Shown here one piece after another: positions 1 through 8,315 of a stretch of 64,000 bases of DNA. Both the position numbers and the translations under genes were made by a program. The stretch covers positions 1-64,000 of the forward strand of contig LNJE01000002.1 of NCBI GenBank assembly GCA_001587635.1, read 5' to 3'. Source of the DNA: Methanofastidiosum methylothiophilum. Lineage in GTDB: Archaea > Methanobacteriota_B > Thermococci > Methanofastidiosales > Methanofastidiosaceae. Positions within the stretch are counted from its first letter, which is position 1, and each line of letters starts with the position of its first letter. The notes beneath the pieces are model-generated. The model saw only the letters and a list, made by a program, of their open reading frames with translations, was not told where the DNA came from and did not search any database.

Positions 1-95
1 TCTTCTCTGCACCAGCAATGGGTCTACTTGTAGGTATAATTCTACACGTTCTAATTGAAAGAGAACCAGGTACCGAAAAGGGTAAGAAGAAATAA
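1..95 (+). CDS. C-terminal end of an unidentified membrane protein (5' truncated)
   Basis: The reading frame that starts at base 3 is open from the window edge to a TAA at 93-95 and encodes about 30 residues. They form one hydrophobic stretch (GLLVGIILHVLI) followed by a charged tail (EREPGTEKGKKK), as expected for the last membrane helix and cytoplasmic tail of an integral membrane protein. The rest of the gene lies outside the window, so no family can be given. Confidence 0.6.
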   Translation, partial: FSAPAMGLLVGIILHVLIEREPGTEKGKKK

Positions 96-135
96 ATAAA
101 TTAATTTATTTTATTTTTTTATATTTTTATTAGGA
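96..135 (+). terminator. T-rich tract after the first gene, probable poly-U terminator
   Basis: Directly after the TAA the sequence becomes almost pure A/T with a run of seven T around 114-120 and further T runs to 129. Archaeal transcription commonly ends at such T tracts without a strong hairpin. Function is inferred from composition and position only. Confidence 0.4.
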
Positions 136-188
136 TACGTATAAAATAGATTTCTAAAAGGATTATTTTAAATATTTAAGAGTTTAGT

Positions 189-540
189 TTGGAGTTGTAT
201 CCACACCATAACACAATATTAAACGCAGTTTTTGATAAATATATAGTTTGCGTTCCTCAAAAGAATGGCAAGGACAGATATAGCTACAACTACCAACCAA
301 TTATGAATGCATTTGTTTTGATGTTGTAGCCTTTAGATATCGCATGCAATCTATACTTTAAGAGTATAGATGACAATAATAGATTTTGAACAAATAGAAG
401 GCAGAAGTTTTGGCTAGTTAAACTACAGAAATAGCAAAAATAGATTGTCACAGTTAAATATATACAAACTGAGAAGATTTACGCATACCTATTTTATTGC
501 AAAAGAAAGGATAGGAATTATAAAGGGATCTTATGAAGAA
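189..540 (+). pseudogene. Possible decayed ORF, family unknown
   Basis: One frame from a TTG at 189 to a TAG at 327-329 reads as 46 protein-like residues (for example VPQKNGKDRYSYNYQPIMNA). Beyond the stop the same frame continues with coding-like text (PLDIACNLYFKSIDDNNRF) interrupted by repeated stops up to about 540. This looks like a degenerating gene, perhaps a transposase relic because of the Tyr-rich N-terminal style, but no catalytic motif or terminal repeat is visible. It could equally be a short orphan ORF or chance. The gap between the first gene and the HEXXH protein holds nothing else I can name. Confidence 0.25.
349..371. repeat. Perfect 9-bp inverted repeat with 5-nt loop
   Basis: ATCTATACT at 349-357 is repeated in inverse orientation as AGTATAGAT at 363-371, separated by TTAAG. 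It lies inside the decayed region upstream of the HEXXH gene. It may be an operator, a hairpin, or a leftover of the decayed element. Confidence 0.4.
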
Positions 541-568
541 TAATTTACCTAGTTATAGGTGAGATAAA

Positions 569-1336
569 ATGGAACCGTTTCCTGAAAGTTATATTAGAAA
601 AATGGCAGATACATCAACTCTTGCAATCTTAGATTTATGGAAAAAATTATCTAAAGAGATACTTGATTATGGAATTGAAGTGGTAATTTGTGACAGAAAA
701 GATAATCCTCAGTTAAAACATGTTTTAGGTGAACTTAATACCGCATGCCCAGGATTGTATGACGGAAAAATAGTTTTATCAATATGGCTAGAAAATCCAA
801 AAACTTTTAATCCATTGTTGATTACTCATGAGATTGGTCATTGGATTTTAATGCTCAATGGATTCAAAGGATTGGTGAATAAATATAATATACAAGAAGG
901 ACTAGATATAAATATGAATTCCTTAGCCCATCATGTGCCTCTTTACAAACTTCAAAGAGATTTTGGGCATGATCCACAAAAAGTAATTGATTCTAGGGCA
1001 AGAAACAATATTAATAATCTAAGTAAAACATCGGAAATATTATTAGGAGATAGATGGGCAGAATTTGCGCTTTTATTTGCTGATGATATATTAAATTGCT
1101 CTGAGGATATAAAAAGTGATATTTTGGAAATCATTAATGAAGAATATCCTGTTACTTTTTCTTTCTTGGAGAAAATATTGAATCTAGTATCAAGGCATGA
1201 TCTTAACAGTCCCAAGAGCAATCTTGCATTTTTAAAAGATTTAGTAAATAGAATTTATCTTGGAGACGGCTGGAAAGTAATTGATGAGGTCATTGAATTA
1301 AAAGAGATAATTAAAGAGCATAATGAGAAGAAATAA
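569..1336 (+). CDS. HEXXH protein, possible ImmA/IrrE-like metallopeptidase
   Basis: The 255-residue protein has a HEIGH motif at residues 87-91 inside a hydrophobic helix (LLITHEIGHWILML), the usual zinc-metallopeptidase signature. A Glu at about 165 in an alpha-helical RWAEF segment, or the His pair at 121-122, could give a third metal ligand. There is no signal peptide, so it is probably cytosolic. ImmA/IrrE-type peptidases use the same short motif and often act on regulators, but no helix-turn-helix gene lies beside it. A GGTGA ribosome-binding site sits just before the ATG. The metal-site assignment is seen in sequence; substrate and family are not established. Confidence 0.6.
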   Translation: MEPFPESYIRKMADTSTLAILDLWKKLSKEILDYGIEVVICDRKDNPQLKHVLGELNTACPGLYDGKIVLSIWLENPKTFNPLLITHEIGHWILMLNGFKGLVNKYNIQEGLDINMNSLAHHVPLYKLQRDFGHDPQKVIDSRARNNINNLSKTSEILLGDRWAEFALLFADDILNCSEDIKSDILEIINEEYPVTFSFLEKILNLVSRHDLNSPKSNLAFLKDLVNRIYLGDGWKVIDEVIELKEIIKEHNEKK

Positions 1337-1337
1337 T

Positions 1338-1592
1338 CTATTTGAATTTTATCTTTAATCCTAAAACTATTAAAATTAAAAATAATGATATTCCGTTTGC
1401 TAGTATAATGGGAAAATCATTTTTTAATATTCCGTATATTAACCATAAAAATATACCTAGTGCTAAAAGAGCCCACATCCAAAAGGAAATATCTCTAGCT
1501 TCTTTTAATTTAATAGTTTTGATAACTTGTGGCAAGGAGGAAATAGTTGTAAGGAAAGCTGCAACCAAGCCTATAATATTTATGAGATCCAT
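1338..1592 (-). CDS. SemiSWEET/PQ-loop family small sugar transporter
   Basis: The 84-residue protein consists of three predicted membrane helices, with the PQ-loop motif (SLPQVIKTIKLKEARDIS) between the first and second helix. That size and motif match SemiSWEET proteins, which dimerise to form a facilitative sugar channel in the cytoplasmic membrane. The substrate cannot be read from the sequence. It ends one base after the convergent HEXXH gene and has its own promoter region towards purB. Confidence 0.8.
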   Translation of the reverse strand: MDLINIIGLVAAFLTTISSLPQVIKTIKLKEARDISFWMWALLALGIFLWLIYGILKNDFPIILANGISLFLILIVLGLKIKFK

Positions 1593-1702
1593 AACATATA
1601 TAATCTAAAATTAGTCATATATCTTTTGGTATAGTACTTATTAAATGAGTTTTCTCAAAAAACTTAATAAACTTTATTCCAAGAAATAAATTAGGTGTTA
1701 TA

Positions 1703-3010
1703 GTGATTCATCCAATAGATAATAGATATGGCTCACCTGAAATGAGAAGAATATTCGATGAAGAAGAGAGATTAAATAAAATGCTTCTTGTGGAAGGGGC
1801 TATTGCAAAAGCTCATTCAGAACTAGGGCATATACCCAAAAAAGCTGGTGGCGAAATTTTTAAGAAAGCTAATATAAACCATGTCTCTCTTGAAAGAGTA
1901 AAACAGATAGAATCCGAAATAAATCATGACATAATGGCTTTAGTCCTTTCACTTTCAGAACAATGTGGGGAATATGGAAAATACGTACATTTGGGGGCAA
2001 CTTCAAATGATATTAATGACTCTGCTACAGCTCTTCAATTTATTGAAGCTTTCCAGATTGTTTTTTCAGATTTGAGCAAACTAGAACTTATTTTAACTAA
2101 ATTATCTAAAAAATATAGGGATACTGTTTGTGTGGGAAGAACTCATGGACAACATGCAATACCCACTACATATGGGATGAAATTTGCTATTTTTCTTGAT
2201 GAAATACGAAGATCTAAAGATAGACTAGAATTTTCTTATAGTAATATAGCAGGAAAAATATCTGGTGCTGTTGGTACGATGGCCTCATACAAAGATGGAC
2301 CCGAATTACAAAAAAAAGTTGGAGAAATTCTTGGTATCAAAATGGCAAAAATATCGAATCAAGTTGTATCAAGAGACATATACGCAGATGTGATGTTTTC
2401 GTTAGCATCTTTAGCTTCAACTTTAGATAAACTCGCTTTAGAGATAAGAAATCTTCAAAGAACAGAGATCATGGAGGTGGCCGAAGGATTTGGTAAAAAA
2501 CAAGTTGGTTCCTCTACTATGCCCAACAAAAAAAATCCTGTTACTTGTGAAAAAATATGTGGGCTTGCGAGAGTATTATACTCTAATGTATTTCCGGCTC
2601 TTCTAAATAATCCTTTATGGCATGAAAGGGACCTCACAAATTCCTCTTGCGAAAGAGTTATTCATCCAGAGTCATTTATCCTCTTGGATGAAATGCTTAA
2701 AGGAACTATCAAAGTTTTATCTGATTTAGTATTTTATGAATCTAATGTAAAAAGAAATCTGAGTTTGACTGGATACTCTAATTTGGCGGAAGTTCTAATG
2801 CTAAAACTCGTTGAAAAGGGGATGGGAAGACAAGATGCACACGAAATAATGAGGCTAGTTTCTATGAAGGAAGGGAGATTCATTGACAATGTAAAAAAAG
2901 ATCCAAAAATAACAGATTTATTATCCGATACTGAGATAGATGATGCGCTAAATCCAGAAAAATATATTGGCTATGCTAGAGAAATAGTAGATGATGTCAT
3001 TGGAAAATAA
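1703..3010 (+). CDS. purB: Adenylosuccinate lyase
   Basis: A 435-residue fumarase/aspartase superfamily enzyme. It removes fumarate from SAICAR and from adenylosuccinate in purine synthesis. The superfamily signature GSSTMPNKKNP is at residues 269-279 with the catalytic serine, and the THGQH segment at 147-151 carries the general acid/base histidine. Length is typical. The GTG start at 1703 is preceded by AGGTG at suitable spacing and gives the standard N-terminus IHPIDNRYGSPEM. The stop overlaps the start of arcS by 20 nt, so the two are probably co-transcribed. Its partner purA is in another operon at 52.4 kb. Confidence 0.95.
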   Translation: MIHPIDNRYGSPEMRRIFDEEERLNKMLLVEGAIAKAHSELGHIPKKAGGEIFKKANINHVSLERVKQIESEINHDIMALVLSLSEQCGEYGKYVHLGATSNDINDSATALQFIEAFQIVFSDLSKLELILTKLSKKYRDTVCVGRTHGQHAIPTTYGMKFAIFLDEIRRSKDRLEFSYSNIAGKISGAVGTMASYKDGPELQKKVGEILGIKMAKISNQVVSRDIYADVMFSLASLASTLDKLALEIRNLQRTEIMEVAEGFGKKQVGSSTMPNKKNPVTCEKICGLARVLYSNVFPALLNNPLWHERDLTNSSCERVIHPESFILLDEMLKGTIKVLSDLVFYESNVKRNLSLTGYSNLAEVLMLKLVEKGMGRQDAHEIMRLVSMKEGRFIDNVKKDPKITDLLSDTEIDDALNPEKYIGYAREIVDDVIGK

Positions 3011-4580
3011 TATTTCTTTTGAAATACTATATGAAGATGGGTATAGATTGGGAAGAGTTTCTATTAATAATAACGTAGAGAATACTCCGTGCCTTATTCA
3101 AAATTATGAAGATTACCTCAAATTTGGCGACATAACTATTGAAAAACCCATTTCATATCTTGTATCCGAAACCTATAGCAGAAAAAAATATGATTTAACT
3201 ACTGTTCCTCTTGTCCAAATACCTTTTGATTTACCATTAAAAGAGGCGAAGAAATTATCTAGTTTAAATAAATCTATTATTTCTCAAGACGAGGGTAACT
3301 GTCTTCCAATATATCTCACAAAATATAAAGAACTCAATCAAGAACTCTTTGAAGCCATTCCAAAAAAACCTATTTATTTTTTTAGGAGAATTCATGATGA
3401 ACGAATCCTTCTTGAATTTTATTTTAATCTAAAAGAAAAATATCCTTCTTCAGTTTTCTTTATAGATTCCAAAGATTATGAAATTCCTATATTCCTCTTT
3501 TTGGGATTTGATTTATTTTTAGATGAATCAAATAATGAAAAATTTTTTAATGAGTATATTTCAAATCCCCTTCCCGAATTAGTCGAGATGTATTCAAACG
3601 GCTCTGTTAATTCTAGAAAGCTATTAAGAATTTTATATAGAGAATTTTATAATTCTATTGAATCTCATTTAAGGAGAGATTTTAAGAGATCATTTTATAT
3701 TGATGATATTTCTTTAGAAAGACCCCAAGTTAAAAGATGGAGGGAAGAAGTAATTAAATATTATACGCCCTCCACAAACTTCATACTATTACTCCCTTGT
3801 AGTGCAAAAAAACCATATAGGATTTCTAAATCTCATATCAAAATTATTTCGGCCCTAAGAGATATTTTAAAAAATAGATATGCCAATTTGTGCCAGTTGA
3901 TTTTGACTTCCCCTTTAGGAGTTGTTCCAAGAGAACTTGAAGATTATTCAAACTATGATATTCCAGTCACCGGGCATTGGAGCCAAGAAGAATTAAATTC
4001 CATTACAGAGTTACTAAATTCTATACTAAATAAATGTGATGATCCTATTATAATTTCTCATTTTGAAGAAAATAGCCCATATTTGAAAGCTCTTGAAAAT
4101 TTACCTTTTAAAATAATTCACACCGGAGGATCTATTGACAAATTAGAAAAAATTATTGAAGAAAATAGATCAGTATGGGATTATGAACCTATCCCCGAAT
4201 ATAAAAATAAAGCTAAGAAAATGTTTTCATTTCAATTCAAGAAAGAATTGGATATACCCTTTGATTACGTAGAAAAAAGAAAATCTACGAATTTATTCTA
4301 TGACAAACAAAACATAGGTATTTTCGAAAATAAAATAAAAGTCAACGTAAAAGGTGGAGAGTTATTAAAAGATTCATTATGGATAAACATTGACTTTGAT
4401 TTGAGGGGGGATATTTTCTCAAAAGGCGTAATAAGTAATTCAAATAATATTCGACCTGGAGACGATGTCATCATTTTGAAAAACAATAAATGTATTGGTG
4501 TAGGTGAAGCAATAGTTTCTGGAGAAACAATGAAAAATTTAAATAGGGGAAAGGTTGTTAAAGTTAGAATGAGAGGATAG
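2991..4580 (+). CDS. arcS: Archaeosine synthase, tRNA preQ0 amidinotransferase type
   Basis: The 529-residue protein contains the ArcS signature PCSAKKPYRISKSH at residues 269-282, matching the pattern PC-x3-KPY-x2-S-x2-H that separates ArcS from the base-exchange enzyme TgtA. The last roughly 80 residues form a PUA RNA-binding domain (GDDVIILKN...GVGEAIVSG). ArcS converts preQ0 at position 15 of archaeal tRNA to archaeosine. TgtA itself is not in this window. The start codon pair ATG-ATG at 2991 and 2994 overlaps purB, implying translational coupling; either ATG may be used. The following yjbQ gene begins two bases after its stop. Confidence 0.9.
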   Translation: MMSLENNISFEILYEDGYRLGRVSINNNVENTPCLIQNYEDYLKFGDITIEKPISYLVSETYSRKKYDLTTVPLVQIPFDLPLKEAKKLSSLNKSIISQDEGNCLPIYLTKYKELNQELFEAIPKKPIYFFRRIHDERILLEFYFNLKEKYPSSVFFIDSKDYEIPIFLFLGFDLFLDESNNEKFFNEYISNPLPELVEMYSNGSVNSRKLLRILYREFYNSIESHLRRDFKRSFYIDDISLERPQVKRWREEVIKYYTPSTNFILLLPCSAKKPYRISKSHIKIISALRDILKNRYANLCQLILTSPLGVVPRELEDYSNYDIPVTGHWSQEELNSITELLNSILNKCDDPIIISHFEENSPYLKALENLPFKIIHTGGSIDKLEKIIEENRSVWDYEPIPEYKNKAKKMFSFQFKKELDIPFDYVEKRKSTNLFYDKQNIGIFENKIKVNVKGGELLKDSLWINIDFDLRGDIFSKGVISNSNNIRPGDDVIILKNNKCIGVGEAIVSGETMKNLNRGKVVKVRMRG

Positions 4581-4581
4581 A

Positions 4582-4980
4582 TTGTATTATACTATAAATC
4601 TAAAAACTAATAAGAAGATAGAATCTGTAGATATAACAAGAAAAATAAATGAAATTATTTCTAAATCCAAACTTTCTTCAGGGATATGTATGGTGTATTC
4701 TCCACACACTACATCGGGCATAATTATTAATGAAAGTTATGACCCCTCAGTGTTAGAAGATATAACTACTTTTCTTTCTGATATAGTGCCCCATAACATT
4801 GATTATAAGCATATTGAAGGGAATTCTGATGCACATATAAAAAGTTCAATTGTAGGCACCTCAAAAATCATTATATTTGAAAATGGAGAACTTCTTCTTG
4901 GAACTTGGCAAGGTGTATTTTTTATGGAATTTGATGGCCCAAGATCTAGAAAAGTGTTTGTAAAACTGATAAAAGAATGA
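4582..4980 (+). CDS. yjbQ: YjbQ/UPF0047 family protein
   Basis: A 132-residue protein with the conserved YjbQ segments SPHTTSGIIINE, LLGTWQGVFFMEFDGPR and histidines spread through HIEGNSDAHIKSS. Members are small trimeric barrel proteins; some show weak thiamine-phosphate synthase activity, and the physiological role is open. The start is taken as TTG at 4582, two bases after the arcS stop, which makes it the third gene of a purB-arcS-yjbQ unit. It is convergent with the peroxiredoxin-like gene. Confidence 0.88.
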   Translation: MYYTINLKTNKKIESVDITRKINEIISKSKLSSGICMVYSPHTTSGIIINESYDPSVLEDITTFLSDIVPHNIDYKHIEGNSDAHIKSSIVGTSKIIIFENGELLLGTWQGVFFMEFDGPRSRKVFVKLIKE

Positions 4981-5024
4981 TTTCTGTTAGAAATGATATT
5001 ATGAATCAATTAGTCGTTACGGAC

Positions 5025-5570
5025 TTAATAAAATTTAATATGTTTATCCAGCAACTCTATTGCATCTAACACTTTGTCTATGTGAGCCCACATTCTACTT
5101 TGTTCCCATAGATCCACAGCATTCCCTCCATATCCGGAAAATCTATAATACATTTTTTCTCTGTTCCAGGACTTACATATGAATTTATTTTTGTTAATGA
5201 GATAAGTTATTGGAAGTATTTTTCTAACTTTTTCTGCATTAAAGTCAACTACGCCATACTCTTCAGAAACTTTGTAATCTAAATCACTAAGTAGTATTAT
5301 ATCAAAACTATGCTCTTTGTAGAATATTCTAATTTCTTCTTCACTTACGGGACCAATTCCGATTAGTTCTGTATTTAAAGCTTTAAACTGTTCTTGTACT
5401 TTTGAATAAAACAATATTTCAGAATTTTCTAAGGTAAGGCTTGCCTTATCAAAGAAGAAAAGGACCACCCATTTGCTTTTGATTTCATTCAAACAATATT
5501 TTTTTCCATATTTATCGTTTAAACAGAAATTAATTGCTTTCTTAGCATCTAAATTTTTTGTACATACCAT
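5025..5570 (-). CDS. Peroxiredoxin-fold protein lacking the peroxidatic cysteine
   Basis: The 181-residue protein follows the AhpC/BCP order: a K-x-K-W-V-V-L-F-F-F beta strand (33-40), a helix, then IGIGPVSEEEI, ILLSDLDYKVSEEYGV and a YLINKN strand. In active enzymes the FYPKDFTPGC segment carries the peroxidatic Cys; here the matching stretch FDKASLTLENSE has Glu48 in that place. Cysteines occur only at 3, 16, 26 and about 152, outside the active-site loop. The fold is therefore clear but classical peroxidase activity is unlikely. The C-terminal part (YYRFSGYGGNAVDLWEQSRMW) is not standard for BCP and may make a new site. Confidence 0.7.
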   Translation of the reverse strand: MVCTKNLDAKKAINFCLNDKYGKKYCLNEIKSKWVVLFFFDKASLTLENSEILFYSKVQEQFKALNTELIGIGPVSEEEIRIFYKEHSFDIILLSDLDYKVSEEYGVVDFNAEKVRKILPITYLINKNKFICKSWNREKMYYRFSGYGGNAVDLWEQSRMWAHIDKVLDAIELLDKHIKFY

Positions 5571-5680
5571 AAATATTATTAGAGTATATTATATTTATCT
5601 CTTTGTGAATACGCCCTACATCAATTAAATTAGAGCATATTATAGAAAACTATTAAAAGAATTAACAATACTCAATTTTG

Positions 5681-6478
5681 ATGAGTAAAAATTTAGGCTT
5701 TTCATCGCTTGCCTTTTATGAAGTTCCCCTAGAAAATGCCCTTATTTGGGGGGAGAGTAAAAACTTCAATCTTCTGGAGATAGTTGCAGAAAATAATCAT
5801 GTAATTGACGAAGAAACGATACATAGTGTTAAAGATATCTTATCCTCGTACAGTTTTGAATATACTGTCCATTCACCTTTTTCTGACATAAATATATCGA
5901 GTCTTAATAAAAGCATTAGAAAAGAATCTATAAAGCAAGTAAAATACACAATATATGCAGTTAATGAAATAGGAGGAAAAATAATGACTTTCCATCCTGG
6001 TAGACATTCAGCTGCTACAAATAAGGCTAAAGAAAACACAAAAAAAATACTTTTTGATTCACTGAAAGAAATCTCTGAATACAATGAAGATTACGGTGTT
6101 ACTATCGCTTTAGAAAATATGCCTGATACATTTATTACTACAATGAAAGTATCTCAAGAGATTTTAGAAGTACTAGAAAATAAACACCTATCAGGCATAA
6201 AACATACGATGGATGTTGGACATCTTGAAACTAACAATGTAAATATCGAACATTATATCCATGATTTAAAAGATTTTTTAGTGCATATCCATTTACATGA
6301 TAACTTAGGCGAATTCGACAATCACTTACCTCTTGGAGAGGGGAATATAAACTTTCCAAAAATATTCAAAGCCTTAAAAAATATTAATTATTCAGGAAGA
6401 ATGATTCTTGAAATGACAAAAACTGAAGACATATTAAAAAGTCGTGAATTTTTAAGAGAAAGAAAGTATTTATTATAG
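5681..6478 (+). CDS. Xylose-isomerase-like TIM barrel protein (sugar phosphate isomerase/epimerase family)
   Basis: About 265 residues with the AP-endonuclease-2 barrel pattern of metal ligands: TVHSPF, MTFHPGRHS, IALENMPD, TMDVGHLE, VHIHLHDN and a final ILEMTK glutamate strand. These His/Glu/Asp sites bind divalent metals in endonuclease IV and in sugar isomerases. The sequence alone does not decide between DNA repair and sugar metabolism; the shorter length and diverged ligand spacing favour the isomerase side. ATG at 5681 is preferred over an adjoining TTG at 5678. It is divergent from the peroxiredoxin-like gene. Confidence 0.75.
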   Translation: MSKNLGFSSLAFYEVPLENALIWGESKNFNLLEIVAENNHVIDEETIHSVKDILSSYSFEYTVHSPFSDINISSLNKSIRKESIKQVKYTIYAVNEIGGKIMTFHPGRHSAATNKAKENTKKILFDSLKEISEYNEDYGVTIALENMPDTFITTMKVSQEILEVLENKHLSGIKHTMDVGHLETNNVNIEHYIHDLKDFLVHIHLHDNLGEFDNHLPLGEGNINFPKIFKALKNINYSGRMILEMTKTEDILKSREFLRERKYLL

Positions 6479-6479
6479 T

Positions 6480-7040
6480 TTAATAATTTAAAAATTTAAT
6501 ATTCATTTTAGCCATTTTACTATAAAATTCAATCTCAGGTTTTTTGCTTCTTGTTTCAATGAATAATTTGTCTAGAGCGGTCCATAAACTAAACCAACCC
6601 CCCGGCTGTGTGATAACAAGGGGCAAGTTATAAATTAAATTATCAAGATGAATTAAATATGTAGATAATATAGATAATATAAATCCTACAACTAGCCATT
6701 TTACTCCATCTATTCGTAACTGTTTCAATTCCTCTTGTTTTTCCGTTGCCCAATATTGAAAGAAATCCTTTAATCTTCTCCTAATTATAACTTCCTCATT
6801 CGTTTTTCTTTTATATTTAGGTATCAACAATCTAAGCTCAAGATTGTGAAACTCTACTTTATTTTCTCTTACCGCTTTTTTACATTCAAAGATAAAATCG
6901 TCTGACAAAGTCCTCTTAGAGTAAGGTCTAGGGTCAAAATCTGAAAATAGGTCTTCATATCCGTCTAGTATTAAACTGATGTTTCCTTGTTTTAGATATG
7001 TTTTTAACAATTCGTTTGACATTTGATCATTAGAATCCAT
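6480..7040 (-). CDS. Conserved membrane protein of unknown function
   Basis: The 186-residue protein has a soluble N-terminal half with a DFDPRPYSKRTLSDDF stretch that looks conserved, a basic helix, then two membrane segments (around VKWLVVGFILSILSTYLI and the hydrophobic region before WFSLWTALDKLF) and a short charged tail. I do not recognise a named family. It is convergent with the TIM-barrel gene, separated by one base, and is transcribed alone towards it. Confidence 0.6.
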   Translation of the reverse strand: MDSNDQMSNELLKTYLKQGNISLILDGYEDLFSDFDPRPYSKRTLSDDFIFECKKAVRENKVEFHNLELRLLIPKYKRKTNEEVIIRRRLKDFFQYWATEKQEELKQLRIDGVKWLVVGFILSILSTYLIHLDNLIYNLPLVITQPGGWFSLWTALDKLFIETRSKKPEIEFYSKMAKMNIKFLNY

Positions 7041-7196
7041 ATCAATTCTCTCTTTTCAACATAAGATATTTAATATGTCTATTTAAATATTAAGCGTATA
7101 TCTTAAAAATGTTAGATCAGATGATACATCTAAATCAAAATTGAAATAAACTTAAAAAGAAGTTATGCAAACATAAAAACATAGATAGGGATTTAG

Positions 7197-7949
7197 ATGT
7201 ATAAAGTTGTTCTACTAAGGCATGGAGAAAGCACGTGGAATAAAGAGAATAGATTTACTGGTTGGACAGATGTAGATCTTTCCGAAAAAGGGATTGTAGA
7301 AGCGAGAAATGCGGGCAAAGTATTGCTAGAATCAGGATATTCATTTGACATAGCCTTTACATCGGTACTCAAAAGAGCAATAAGGACATTATGGCTTACT
7401 CTAGAGGAGATGGATCTAATGTGGATTACTGTAATAAATTCATGGAGATTAAACGAGAGGCACTACGGAGCACTACAAGGCTTAAACAAATCAGAAATGG
7501 CAGAGAAATATGGTGAAAAACAAGTTTTAATCTGGAGGAGGAGTTATGCTATAAGGCCTCCTGCCCTAGAAAAAAACGACAGAAGATATCCTGGATTCGA
7601 CCCACGTTACAAAGATTTAAAATCCGATCAAATTCCACAAAGTGAATGTCTAAAAGACACTGTGGAGAGATTTTTACCTTACTGGCATGATACTATAGGG
7701 CCCACAATAAAAAAAGGTAAAAATGTATTAATTGTTGCTCATGGAAATAGCCTTAGGGCACTTGTAAAATATCTTGATAATATACCTGAAGAAGAGATAG
7801 TAAGTTTAAATATTCCTACTGGGGTTCCTTTAGTCTATGAACTTGATAAGGATTTAAAACCAATAAGGCATTACTACTTGGGAGATGCCAGTGAGATTGA
7901 AAAAGCAATTAAATCTGTTTCAGACCAAGGTAAAATAAAAAAACAATAA
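7197..7949 (+). CDS. gpmA: 2,3-bisphosphoglycerate-dependent phosphoglycerate mutase
   Basis: A 250-residue histidine phosphatase superfamily member. The RHG motif is at residues 8-10 (phosphohistidine His9), followed by STWN, the dPGM-specific FTGWTDVDLSEKG, the LNERHYGALQGL loop with the acid residue, and the second histidine in VAHGNSLRAL. It interconverts 3- and 2-phosphoglycerate. Length equals bacterial dPGM. Most archaea use the unrelated cofactor-independent enzyme, so horizontal gain is a reasonable inference. ATG follows an AGGGAT sequence. The gene stands alone. Confidence 0.92.
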   Translation: MYKVVLLRHGESTWNKENRFTGWTDVDLSEKGIVEARNAGKVLLESGYSFDIAFTSVLKRAIRTLWLTLEEMDLMWITVINSWRLNERHYGALQGLNKSEMAEKYGEKQVLIWRRSYAIRPPALEKNDRRYPGFDPRYKDLKSDQIPQSECLKDTVERFLPYWHDTIGPTIKKGKNVLIVAHGNSLRALVKYLDNIPEEEIVSLNIPTGVPLVYELDKDLKPIRHYYLGDASEIEKAIKSVSDQGKIKKQ

Positions 7950-8315
7950 CTTATACATTTCTTTGTTGTATATCATCCTAAAATAAATCACAAAACTCAA
8001 CTCTTCTAATTATATAAATTGATGCCAAACAAAAGTGGAACAATAAATGAAACGTATGTCAATGTGGGAAAGTTATGTATTTTTTAATATTTTTTGAACT
8101 ATACTTGGGAACTAAATCCTCTTTGATGGACAAGATAAGGCCATAAGATCTTGTACGGAAATCATAACAGTTGGTGTAATCTAAAAGAGAAGAATAAAAA
8201 GTTAGAATTAAATGTCATTTGTTTGAAATTATGATATAAAGCGATAATTAGTAATACTATGGAAATTTCAAATTAATAAGAATTGAAAGAATTATTAAAA
8301 TAAATATTTGGAGAA
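7950..8315. other. Intergenic region without a recognisable gene
   Basis: The 366 bp between gpmA and pdaD (convergent) are A/T rich and interrupted by stops in all frames. I see no tRNA, no strong hairpin and no convincing short ORF; an ATG at 8027 encodes only a 16-residue peptide without a ribosome-binding site. Confidence 0.5.

Noticed and set aside
8023..8080. Short peptide gene between gpmA and pdaD
   Set aside because: Only 16 codons, no ribosome-binding site and no promoter at suitable distance.
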